Below are positions 44,248-52,870 of a stretch of 64,000 nucleotides of DNA, piece after piece; position 1 is the stretch's first letter; the number at the start of each line of letters is the position of its first letter. The DNA lies in NCBI GenBank assembly GCA_001048675.1, contig CCKK01000020.1:682001-746000 (forward strand). The letters are read 5' to 3'. Made by a program: the position numbers and the translations under genes. Below the pieces are notes generated by a model that was not told the origin of the DNA, ran no database searches, and saw nothing but the letters and a program-made list of their open reading frames with translations. This stretch comes from Vibrio diabolicus. GTDB taxonomy: Bacteria; Pseudomonadota; Gammaproteobacteria; Enterobacterales; Vibrionaceae.

Positions 44248-44617
44248 TGTGACGCTGTACTTGAGATCTTTCGTACAGTGTACCCTTACAGCGTATTCTT
44301 TATCAATTAAATGCGTATCACGTGCTCGTAATTGCCAGCGAGATCATAATGATGGCGTGTTTTGGGCATGCCGTGCGTCAAAAAAATAATCACCACATGA
44401 ATAATAAGTGTGAAACTAATCACGTATGCTGAATATATACTTTTTTATATGTGACCTATGTCCTAACTTATTTTTCAACGTTAAGTATGATTAAGCAAGT
44501 TGGTGAGCACAACTCACAAAAATATCGCCAACAAATCGACATTTATAATTCGCTATAAGCTGCTGTTTATCTGGTGACATCGCTAATCGGGGTAATTTAT
44601 TCAGATTAAAGAGGTCA
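44248..44617. promoter_or_regulatory. Divergent regulatory region of the HDOD gene and tfoX
   Basis: About 370 bp without an ORF. TGTGACCTATGTCCTA near 44449 has one perfect CRP half-site, and GGTGAGCACAACTCACA near 44500 has two CRP-like halves one base too far apart. In V. cholerae tfoX depends on CRP-cAMP and a long structured leader regulated by the sRNA TfoR, so the long leader here is expected. The sites are only candidates. Confidence 0.35.
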
Positions 44618-44623
44618 ATGGAC

Positions 44624-45205
44624 ATGACAGACCAAGCTTTTTTTAAATATGTACGCAACTTTAGTGAGTATCAAAAACGTTCTATGTTCGGTGGTATCGG
44701 TTTATTCACCGATGATGCTATGTTTTCGCTTGTCAGCAATGATTGCTGCTACTTACGTGGTGGTAATGGATTGGACGAAGTGTTTACTCAACTGAATTGC
44801 GAAAAATATAAGCACGTCAAAAAACAGACGACGGCAACCGTAAATTATTATGATGTAACAGATTTGTTTGAATCCGGATATGCAGGACTCGATGAACTGG
44901 TACAAAAATCAATTGAATACTCAATTAAGGAACGAAAATATCAAAAGTCTTCTGCCAGTAGACGTTTGAGAGATCTGCCAAATATGCAGTTAACTCTTGA
45001 GCGAATGGTCAAGAAAGCAGGTGTTGATGACGTAGAAACCTTTTTAGAACTTGGACCTGTAAAAGTCTTCAACAAAGTTAAAGTGGCTTATGGCAATGAC
45101 GTTGATGTTAAGTTGCTTTGGAAATTCGCTGGTGCCACTGACGGTGTTCATTGGAAACTGATTCAAGAGCCGCGTAAAAAGCAGTTACTGGCGCTGTGTG
45201 AGTAA
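44624..45205 (+). CDS. tfoX: TfoX, master regulator of natural competence
   Basis: GAGG at 44611-44614 fits the second ATG (44624; MTDQAFFKYV) better than the first (44618, only 3 nt away). The product has about 193 residues with the TfoX N-domain (EYQKRSMFGGIGLFTDDAMFSLV) and the C-terminal domain (RRLRDLPNMQLTLERMVKKAGVDDVETFLELG, WKFAGATDGVHWKLI). It is the TfoX form rather than the TfoY paralogue, judging from KRSMFGGIGLF and RRLRDLPNMQLTLERM. In vibrios TfoX is induced on chitin and activates competence and often type VI secretion. The adjacent OMP/two-component genes match the V. cholerae tfoX neighbourhood as I recall it. Confidence 0.87.
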   Translation: MTDQAFFKYVRNFSEYQKRSMFGGIGLFTDDAMFSLVSNDCCYLRGGNGLDEVFTQLNCEKYKHVKKQTTATVNYYDVTDLFESGYAGLDELVQKSIEYSIKERKYQKSSASRRLRDLPNMQLTLERMVKKAGVDDVETFLELGPVKVFNKVKVAYGNDVDVKLLWKFAGATDGVHWKLIQEPRKKQLLALCE

Positions 45206-45331
45206 GCAAGCTGAACGCACGATGATTGACTCGTTTTGATGGAGTTAGCGGGTCGTAAAGGCAAGTGTTGAAAGCGGAAAAAGGACATTGAAGTTTTTGA
45301 CCACTTCATTGAGTTAGTCATTAGATTAGAC

Positions 45332-45367
45332 AAAAAACCGAGGCATGGGCCTCGGTTTTTGTTTTTT
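45332..45367. terminator. Bidirectional terminator between tfoX and the OMP gene
   Basis: ACCGAGGC/GCCTCGGT with ATGG loop, A6 on the left and T5GT6 on the right. It serves the converging tfoX and OMP genes. Confidence 0.9.
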
Positions 45368-45395
45368 AATTTGCTCTTTTCTTAAAGCACAAATC

Positions 45396-45944
45396 TTAAA
45401 ACTTAAAACGCGTGGTGAACATTACCTGATCACCATAAAAGTCGTTGATACGCGCTTCAGCGCCTAGAGAGAAAAGCTCAGTTGAGTGGAAACGAGCGTA
45501 TGCTGCACCGGTCCAGTCGTCATCGTTATCAATAGAAACGTAGCCGACTTTGCCGCCTACTTCTAATTGAGGACCTAACCATTGACGAACACCTAAGTTC
45601 AGTTCCATACCTACGTCAGTGCTGCTATCGCTTGAAGGTTGTACAACGCGCATTAGCATTTCACCTGTAAGGTCAGCCCAGTTGTTTAGTGGCGAATGAA
45701 AGCCAAAACCAGCGGCTGAGTCAAAATCACTTTCAAACTCAGAGTCGATACGAGCAATAACATGTGCGTTAGGGTGAATTGATTTGCTGAATCCAGCACC
45801 AAATGTCACAGGACTTGCGCCAATACGTGCTTCGAAATAGTCGTAGCTAAAGTTGCTCATAGTTGCTGGCGCATTGCGGTCGTTTGCGGCTAGGGCATGG
45901 CTTGATGCCACTAGTAAGGCAGCGGCTAATAGTGTTTTACGCAT
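45396..45944 (-). CDS. Small outer-membrane beta-barrel protein
   Basis: The 182-residue protein has a signal peptide (MRKTLLAAALLVASSHALA) followed by alternating amphipathic strands. It ends with TTRFKF, the C-terminal Phe typical of BAM-inserted barrels. The predicted strand count is about eight. I recognise no functional family. It is convergent with tfoX. Upstream (45945-46233) is a 289-bp gap with only a weak dyad (AGCATCA/TGATGCT, 46132-46158). Confidence 0.75.
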   Translation of the reverse strand: MRKTLLAAALLVASSHALAANDRNAPATMSNFSYDYFEARIGASPVTFGAGFSKSIHPNAHVIARIDSEFESDFDSAAGFGFHSPLNNWADLTGEMLMRVVQPSSDSSTDVGMELNLGVRQWLGPQLEVGGKVGYVSIDNDDDWTGAAYARFHSTELFSLGAEARINDFYGDQVMFTTRFKF

Positions 45945-46233
45945 AACTAACGATAAACCTTGTTCATTATTTCCATGGATTCAAGCAACCACTTGAACCG
46001 TAATCTGATTTGTTCGACATCATAATAAAAAGGAAGGTCCACGACCAACAAAAATGTGTCGATGTTTTGTCAATTAACTTAATAGTTAGTTGGTTTAAGC
46101 AAAAACTACGCCATATACATAACTTCTAAGAGCATCAATCGGATAAATAGTGATGCTTTTCCATACTCGCGCTATTGCGCGAAATAACGTGGATCAGCTG
46201 GCTTTGGTGACATTCAAGCTAGAGCCACGCATA

Positions 46234-46731
46234 TTACTCGCCGAAGCTTGCTCTGCGTTCAGCCATGGCATTGAGGATCGCCTCAGAATCAAGGACTTGA
46301 GTCCAAGATAATAAGTTATCATCATTTGCAATCATAAAAGCAGTAAGCTGAGACACGATTGCTTTTCTCAACTCTTCACCTCTCCATGGTTTGGCTATGT
46401 AATAGTCCAGACTTGCGTTATTGACGGCCTCAACGGTGTCTTCTAAGCCGGCTTGTCCTGTAAGTAAGACTTTGCGGGCCGCTTTTGTGTCACCATTTTG
46501 ACTGAGTTCGATTAAGAAGCTAATCCCAGTTTGCTCCGGCATAATGTGGTCGCATAAAATGAGCGCAAGCTGAACTTCCTCTTCCGCCATCTCCTCGATC
46601 ACTTGCCTTGCTTCAGTGACTGATTCCGCTCCCTCGACAATAAAATGTTCCTCAAAGGGAGCGAGATCCTGGAGTACGCTATCCAAGACTTCTCGTTCGT
46701 CATCGACACATAAAATTAAATACTTGGTCAT
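46234..46731 (-). CDS. Single-receiver response regulator with short C-terminal tail
   Basis: The 165-residue protein is a receiver domain with the full set of residues: acidic pair CVDDERE, phospho-acceptor in LALILCDHIMPE, TGQAG (Thr) and the lysine in YYIAKPWRG. After the receiver comes a helical tail (ANDDNLLSWTQVLDSEAILNAM) with no DNA-binding domain. ATG overlaps the stop of the upstream kinase gene (4 bp, ATGA), so the pair is coupled. The product is strikingly similar to the N-terminal part of that kinase, tail included. Confidence 0.9.
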   Translation of the reverse strand: MTKYLILCVDDEREVLDSVLQDLAPFEEHFIVEGAESVTEARQVIEEMAEEEVQLALILCDHIMPEQTGISFLIELSQNGDTKAARKVLLTGQAGLEDTVEAVNNASLDYYIAKPWRGEELRKAIVSQLTAFMIANDDNLLSWTQVLDSEAILNAMAERRASFGE

Positions 46732-48668
46732 ATTTCATCTCCTTTTTCGATGACTGGTAACCAGACTGTCATTCGTGTGAACTTGTCGAGTTCTGATTCG
46801 ACGTCAATCCATCCCTTATGTGCTGTCACGATTTGCTGGCAGATGGACAGCCCAATGCCTAAACCAAAGTTGCCTTCTTTTTTCGTCGTGAAGTTGAGCT
46901 CGAAAATGGCTTCTCTTTGCGATTCAGGAATGCCACACCCATTATCTTCAAACGAGATAACGGCGTAATGTGTATGATCTTTTTCTGTAAGACGTGTTTG
47001 TATTTTTAAAACGCCTTTTTCCGGAAATGCATCAATGGCGTTAGAGACCAAATTCGTCCATACCTGTTGGAGTGCGATTGGTTGACAAAGGATGGGAGGT
47101 AAATCCGCATAATCAGTGGAAACCTGATGCATTTTTAGTTTGTTTTCGAAGATCACCAAGGTGTCTTCAATACCTTCATGAATATCAGCATAGTGCTGGA
47201 TCTCATCATCTGAGCGTGCGTAACCTTTAAGGCTTTTCACCATATCTGCAATTCGCGCAGCACAGACGTTAATTGAGCGAAGAGTAGAACCAGCTTTGTG
47301 GTATTGCTCAAGAGTATCGAGAACATGAGAAGATACTTGCTGTTTTTTCGTTAGTTGAGTGAGTAACTCGTGATCTGACTCTAGCCCAAGGTTCACCACT
47401 TTCTTTGCCAATGTTCGGTCTGGAAGGGCATGATTAAGTGCTTTAACGCGTGATCTGAGCTCTGCGGTTGAAGCGGGTTTTGCGGTTTGAGCTTTGCTCA
47501 GCAACTCAATGCCTTTGGTTTGTATATCGGAACTGGGTACTTCGTTAAGTAATCTTTCTAGCGTATGCGTTAAATTCTCTACGCCCCTCAATATCGCTGC
47601 TATCGGATTATTTAGTTCATGCGCCACGCCCGCAACCAACTGGCCGAGCATCGCCATTTTTTCTCTCTCAATGAGTTGCTGGTGGGCAGACTCCAGCGAT
47701 TCGAGCGTTTTTTGAAGTTGCAGCTTGGTGTTGATGCTTCTTTGTAATCGGCGGTTGAAGTGGCGTAAAAGCAAGTTTGTAAAAAGAGGCAGCAAGTTTG
47801 AGTCGCTTTGCATCACTTTATTGAATACGTTGCGATCGAGTTTGATGACCTCTGTCTTTGTCAGCGTTAGGGCTGTCGAGAAAGAACATTCTCCAGTAAC
47901 AAACGACATGCCTCCGACAATATTACCTTTGTTATGGCGTACAACCTCTCGCTGCATGCCTTGCTCATCGCGCTTGTACAGAGCCACTTCACCATCGGTG
48001 ATAAACCACAAGAAGCTATTTGGCTCGCCTTCTACGGTTAATAGGTGTTCAGTTGAATAGGTGCGGCAGGCTCTTGTTTCGTCATTATCTTTGAAAAATT
48101 GCTGGAGAGCGGAGATCACTTGCTCGGCTAACTCAGCATCAGACATCGAGTGGTAGTCGTGTAAAAAGCCCGCTTGATAATGGCTCATCTGATTATTGAT
48201 GTGCGCTCGCAACAAGCTGTGATGATCCAATATCTGACTGTAACTTAGCAGGTCTTCTTTGCCATTTCGCAATATAAATTGGGTCAGCTCTTTTTGCACT
48301 GTGTTAAATAAGACGTGATCTGGCAAAGGTTTAGTGAGGCAGTGGTCGAGCCTGCCCTCATTAACGGCAGTGAGAATTGCCTCTATATCAGACGAGCAGC
48401 TAATAAGAATTTTTCTTGCTTGCTCGGTATGCGGCATCCGGTCTAAACCAATAAGAAAATCCACGCCATTAAAATGAGCGTGATGGCTCGCTATAACTAA
48501 AGCAACAGTCTGCTCTCTTTCTTCCAGATACTCTAAAGCGCTTTGAGCCTCTTCTATCGATTCGACAGAAAAGATATCAAATTTACTTGAGAAGGCAGAC
48601 AGCTCCAATCGAAATTGTTCAGCACTGATTGGGTTGTTGTCGAGACACAACACAGCATAACGATTCAC
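46728..48668 (-). CDS. Histidine kinase with degenerate receiver and cyclic-nucleotide-binding-like domain
   Basis: Three parts are visible in 646 residues. Residues about 1-125 are a receiver-like domain in which the acidic pair is DN (LCLDNNP) and the phospho-acceptor is Ser (LVIASHHAHF), so it cannot be phosphorylated normally. Residues about 190-310 are a cNMP-binding fold (LWFITDGEVALYKRD, GNIVGGMSFVTGECSFSTALT) without the arginine that contacts cyclic phosphate. Then a coiled coil leads into a HisKA/HATPase kinase with H-box LVAGVAHELNNPIAAI, N-box NLVSNAIDAFPE and G-boxes FEDNGCGIPE and GLGIGLSICQ. No TM helix, so it is cytoplasmic. It is coupled to the response regulator downstream. 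Confidence 0.9.
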   Translation of the reverse strand: MNRYAVLCLDNNPISAEQFRLELSAFSSKFDIFSVESIEEAQSALEYLEEREQTVALVIASHHAHFNGVDFLIGLDRMPHTEQARKILISCSSDIEAILTAVNEGRLDHCLTKPLPDHVLFNTVQKELTQFILRNGKEDLLSYSQILDHHSLLRAHINNQMSHYQAGFLHDYHSMSDAELAEQVISALQQFFKDNDETRACRTYSTEHLLTVEGEPNSFLWFITDGEVALYKRDEQGMQREVVRHNKGNIVGGMSFVTGECSFSTALTLTKTEVIKLDRNVFNKVMQSDSNLLPLFTNLLLRHFNRRLQRSINTKLQLQKTLESLESAHQQLIEREKMAMLGQLVAGVAHELNNPIAAILRGVENLTHTLERLLNEVPSSDIQTKGIELLSKAQTAKPASTAELRSRVKALNHALPDRTLAKKVVNLGLESDHELLTQLTKKQQVSSHVLDTLEQYHKAGSTLRSINVCAARIADMVKSLKGYARSDDEIQHYADIHEGIEDTLVIFENKLKMHQVSTDYADLPPILCQPIALQQVWTNLVSNAIDAFPEKGVLKIQTRLTEKDHTHYAVISFEDNGCGIPESQREAIFELNFTTKKEGNFGLGIGLSICQQIVTAHKGWIDVESELDKFTRMTVWLPVIEKGDEI

Positions 48669-48854
48669 AGATGTTTTAGCTCCGGTTAAAACTTCGCCAC
48701 GTAAACTTTAACAATAAAAGGACATGATGAGTGGGAGCCAAGTATGATTCCTGATTAATGGACTAGAATAAGCATCAATAGTCTGATTTGTCTCAATGTT
48801 TTCTCCGCAGGTGGTTTGGGGTAGACTGACCGAAAATACCTAATAAGTGACGTT

Positions 48855-50124
48855 ATGCAAAATACTTAAAAAAATCGGCGCCATTGGTGGTGCTATCTCA
48901 TTAGCGCTGTGTTGGCCATTGGCTGTCGGACAAATTGGTCAGTCCATCATTGAAGATGGTATTACCAATATGAATGATGAAATGATTAAAGGCGAAGTGG
49001 TCGAGTATCAACGTGGCTATTTGTCTTCAGTCGTGCTGACTCGTTATTCAGTTGTTGATCCTGAGCTTAAAACGCAGCTAGAGCGTGATGGTATGCCAAC
49101 GACGTTTGACGTAACCAGTGATGTAAGCCACGGTCTAACAAGCCTAACAGCAGATTCAAAATTGGTGGACAATGACTTTTTGCCTCTCACGATGCATAGT
49201 CAGACTCAACTAAATGGCAATACGGCATTCACCCTTGACCTAGACAGTTGGCATTATCGTAACGAAGCGCAAGGTGTTTCTGTTTCTACAAGCCCTGCAA
49301 AAGTGACAGGGGATGTGACGGTATTGGGTGATCTCAATTACCAAGTTTCTGTTCCTTCTGTTCAAGTGGATTTTGAAAACGGTGAAGAGCTTCATCTGAA
49401 TGCATTGACAGGTCAGGGTAAAGGTAAGCAAGCAAAAGGCTATTGGCTGGGTGAGCAATCTTTTTCTCTAGAGAAGCTGGATGTGGTTGATTCGAACTTA
49501 ACGCCTGTCTTTTTGATTGAGAATGCAAGTTACCGCGGCAACACTACGATGAATGAGTCTGGTGATAAGCTGAACAGTCAGCTGAACCTAGATGCTAAGA
49601 AACTGCGTTTAACTGATGGTACGGATGTCGATAACTTTAAGTTGGATTTCTCAATTGCAGATGTGGATAGCCAGTCATTTGACCAAATTATGTCTATCTA
49701 TCAAAGCTCTCCAATGTTAGACGAGCAGGAAATTGCGAGCTTATTGCCGCATGTTGACACGCTGTTTAGCAAAGGTTTTGATTTATCCGTGAATGAGCTT
49801 TCACTTGCATTTGGTGACGGTAAGTTTCATAACGAGTGGCAATTGTCCATTCCTGAAGGTACTGACCACATTACTCAAGACCCAATGAAGTTGATGACGG
49901 CGACTACTGGTGAGCTCAGCACTTACTTCTCTGACGAATTAGTGACGCACTACCCATTTATTCAAGAAGGAATCGATGAGCTGCTCATCATGGAGTTGAT
50001 CGAGAAAGTCGAGGGCGGTTATCAACTCAAAGCAGAAATCGGTGAAGGCAAATTGAAGTTCGAAAATGGCCATGAGTTCCCATTGGTGGCGCTACTTATG
50101 CCTGCCTTGATGCAACAACAGTAG
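48855..50124 (+). CDS. DUF945 (YdgA-like) membrane-anchored protein, start region with probable +1 insertion
   Basis: The body is a DUF945 protein: one N-terminal membrane segment (GAIGGAISLALCWPLAVGQIG) and a long periplasmic region with VVEYQRGYLSSVVLTRYSV near the start. As written, the frame must start at GTG 48847 without an SD. An ATG at 48855 would give the usual family N-terminus MQKLKKIGAIGG if the T at 48863 is an extra base; deleting it makes 1269 nt, 422 residues. YdgA-family proteins are poorly characterised envelope proteins. The gene is monocistronic with a terminator at 50169. Confidence 0.8.
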
Positions 50125-50168
50125 CCAAGTATTGTTGCGGAATTAATCCAATTTAACGCTTAGTATTT

Positions 50169-50193
50169 AAAAAGAGGTCGTAAGACCTCTTTT
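50169..50193 (+). terminator. Terminator of the ydgA-like gene
   Basis: AAAGAGGTC/GACCTCTTT with GTAA-type loop plus TCTTG, 45 nt past the stop. Confidence 0.82.
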
Positions 50194-50254
50194 CTTGTTT
50201 TTATTCGCTGCGAAAACGTGATATTAATTTCGTAATATTTACATAGCAGGAGCA

Positions 50255-51359
50255 ATGAGCATCATGGAACAAAATACGGACAACGTATTTAACTTCAGTG
50301 CAGGGCCAGCAGGTCTGCCTAAAGCAGTTATGCAGCAAGCACAACAGGAACTAATCGATTGGCAAGGCCTTGGTACTTCGGTCATGGAAATCAGCCACCG
50401 AAGCAAAGAGTTCATCAAAGTTGCAGAAGAAGCCGAGCAAGATTTACGTGATCTTCTGAATATTCCGGACAACTATAAAGTGCTGTTCTGCCAAGGTGGT
50501 GCTCGTGCTCAATTTGCTGCTGTTCCTCTAAACTTACTTGGTGATGCCGAGACGGCAACTTACATCGACGGCGGTTATTGGGCTGAAAGTGCGGTAGCTG
50601 AAGCGAAGAAATACTGCGAACCAGACGTATTTGATGCAAAAACAGAAATCAACGGAAAAGTAGCCGTTCTACCTGCAAACGAATGGAAAATTGCTCCAGA
50701 AGCGGCTTACGTGCATTTCTGTCCAAATGAAACCATTGACGGTATCGAGATTAACGATCTTCCTGTCACCGACAAACCAATCGTTGCTGACATGTCTTCG
50801 ACGATTCTTTCTCGTGAGATTGATGTATCGAAATACGGTGTGATTTATGCGGGCGCTCAAGAAAAACATTGGTCCTTCAGGCATTGCTATCGCTATCGTG
50901 CGCGACGACTTGTTAGGTATGGCGAAGCAGGTACTGCCAAGTATCTTGGATTACACTGTTCTGGCTGAGAAAGAATCAATGTTCAACACGCCACCAACCT
51001 TTGCATGGTACCTGTCTGGTCTTGTTTTCAAATGGTTGAAGGCGCAGGGTGGGGTAAAAGTGATCGAGCAAGTGAACCGCGCTAAAGCCGCACTACTGTA
51101 TGATTACATCGATCAGTCTGATTTCTACCGTAATGGCGTGCACTCAGCAAACCGTTCTTTGATGAATGTGCCATTCCAACTTGCGAAACCTGAACTGGAT
51201 GCGACCTTCCTTGAACTAGCCGATGCCAAAGGGCTGAAATCACTAAAAGGGCACCGAGCCGTTGGTGGTATGCGAGCTTCCATTTATAACGCCATGCCGC
51301 TAGAAGGTGTACAAGCGTTAGTCGATTTTATGCAAGAGTTTGAGAAAAACTACGCATAA
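50255..51359 (+). pseudogene. serC: Phosphoserine/phosphohydroxythreonine aminotransferase, +1 frameshift at the PLP lysine
   Basis: Two plus-strand frames, 50255-50968 and 50847-51359, are the two halves of SerC. The first has [24 protein letters not shown] and [21 protein letters not shown]; the second continues [20 protein letters not shown] and [21 protein letters not shown]. Removing one A at 50859-50860 restores IYAGAQKNIGPSG, which contains the PLP-binding lysine, and gives a normal 364-367-residue enzyme. The SD AGGAG fits ATG 50264 (MEQNTDNVF) better than ATG 50255. SerC serves serine and pyridoxal phosphate synthesis, so true loss is unlikely in a free-living Vibrio; an error is probable. 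Confidence 0.9.
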
Positions 51360-51382
51360 AATCAAATTCACTGTTATTCATG

Positions 51383-51409
51383 AAAGCGTCGCAATTGCGG
51401 CGCTTTTGT
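51383..51409 (+). terminator. Terminator of serC
   Basis: AAAGCGTCGC/GCGGCGCTTT around AATT with one mismatch, then TTGTTT, 25 nt beyond the stop codon. Confidence 0.8.
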
Positions 51410-51442
51410 TTATCTCAACTCACATCACTCCAGGAAGGTAAA

Positions 51443-52774
51443 ATGACCAAGGCGAATATTGAAGCGCTGATCAAGCAGTTCCCACTCTTGGCGCCACTTA
51501 TCGATCTTAAGGAGGTTTGCTGGTTTAACCCAAACATAACCTCTTTAGCAGAAGGTTTGCCCTATGTGAGGCTAGATGAGAAAGATATTCAAGCTGCGAG
51601 TGAACGGCTAGCACGATTTGCGCCTTATTTGATGAAAGCATTTCCCGAAACGGAAGCTTCGTATGGCATCATTGAGTCTTCTGTGGTGGATGTTCCCAAG
51701 ATGAAAGTGCGTTTGGAGCAGCAATACGACACGCCAATATTGGGTCGTTTAATGCTTAAAAAGGACAGCCATCTGTCAATTTCTGGTTCTATCAAAGCGA
51801 GAGGTGGCATTTATGAAGTGCTCACCCATGCAGAAAAGTTGGCGTTTGAAGCTGGCTTACTCTGCGAAACCGATGATTACAGCAAATTGTTCAGCAATGA
51901 GTTTCGGCAGTTTTTTAAGCAGTACAGTATTGCGGTTGGGTCAACGGGTAACCTCGGTATGTCCATTGGCATCATGAGTGCAAAGCTTGGTTTTTCAGTC
52001 TCGGTTCACATGTCTTCTGATGCGCGGGAGTGGAAGAAAAATAAGCTCCGATCACATGGCGTCAAAGTGGTGGAGTACCAGCAAGACTATGGTGTTGCCG
52101 TTGAGCAAGGTCGTAAAGAAGCTGAGCAAGACCCTAACTGCTTCTTTATTGATGATGAAAACTCGCAGACGTTGTTTCTAGGTTACTCTGTTGCGGGTGA
52201 GCGTCTAAAGCAGCAGTTTGATGACTTGGGAATCGTGGTTGATGAGCATCATCCGCTCTTTGTTTATCTACCCTGTGGTGTTGGCGGTGGGCCTGGTGGC
52301 GTGGCATTTGGTTTGAAAGTCGCGTTTGGTGATCATGTTCATTGTATTTTCGCAGAGCCAACGCACTCTCCGTGCATGTTGTTGGGCGTGCATACCGGCT
52401 TGCATGACGAGATTGCGGTACAAGATTTGGGTATCGACAACATAACTGCCGCTGATGGTTTGGCAGTAGGGCGTGCGTCGGGATTTGTCGGTAGAGCAAT
52501 GGAAAGGCTAATTGATGGCTTTTACACCATTGATGATGCTCGTATGTATCACCACTTGGGTGAGTTAAGTGAACTAGAAGGCATTAATCTAGAGCCTTCT
52601 GCATTAGCCGGTATGGTTGGTGCAGTGCACGTCTCGAATAACCATGCTTATCAGTCTCAAATGCAGTTTGACGAAGAAAAACTCAGAAACGCCACGCATC
52701 TTGTTTGGGCTACAGGTGGAGGGATGGTTCCGGAAGATGAAATGGCGGCTTATCTCAAAAAATCAGGTCGGTAA
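51443..52774 (+). CDS. dsdA: D-serine ammonia-lyase
   Basis: Start is the ATG at 51443 (SD GGAAGG), giving 443 residues against 442 in E. coli; the frame extends upstream through the serC terminator and is not coding there. The PLP lysine lies in [18 protein letters not shown], the phosphate-binding loop is [15 protein letters not shown], and [13 protein letters not shown] is the Asn loop of fold-type II enzymes. DsdA converts D-serine to pyruvate and ammonia. No dsdC regulator or dsdX transporter is adjacent, so the usual E. coli regulon context is absent. Confidence 0.93.
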   Translation: MTKANIEALIKQFPLLAPLIDLKEVCWFNPNITSLAEGLPYVRLDEKDIQAASERLARFAPYLMKAFPETEASYGIIESSVVDVPKMKVRLEQQYDTPILGRLMLKKDSHLSISGSIKARGGIYEVLTHAEKLAFEAGLLCETDDYSKLFSNEFRQFFKQYSIAVGSTGNLGMSIGIMSAKLGFSVSVHMSSDAREWKKNKLRSHGVKVVEYQQDYGVAVEQGRKEAEQDPNCFFIDDENSQTLFLGYSVAGERLKQQFDDLGIVVDEHHPLFVYLPCGVGGGPGGVAFGLKVAFGDHVHCIFAEPTHSPCMLLGVHTGLHDEIAVQDLGIDNITAADGLAVGRASGFVGRAMERLIDGFYTIDDARMYHHLGELSELEGINLEPSALAGMVGAVHVSNNHAYQSQMQFDEEKLRNATHLVWATGGGMVPEDEMAAYLKKSGR

Positions 52775-52825
52775 ATGAGCTCTGTATACGTACTTAACTA
52801 GGCAATTAACAATACAGGAATAACA

Positions 52826-52851
52826 AAGGGCTCATCGTTTGATGAGCCCTT
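52826..52851. terminator. Bidirectional terminator between dsdA and cydC
   Basis: The 11-bp stem AAGGGCTCATC/GATGAGCCCTT closes loop GTTT. T-runs are short on both sides. It separates convergent genes. Confidence 0.8.
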
Positions 52852-52870
52852 CTCGTCACTGAATATCGAA

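Noticed and set aside
44449..44516. CRP sites upstream of tfoX as firm calls
   Set aside because: One candidate has only one good half and the other has seven rather than six spacer bases, so they are listed only as candidates.
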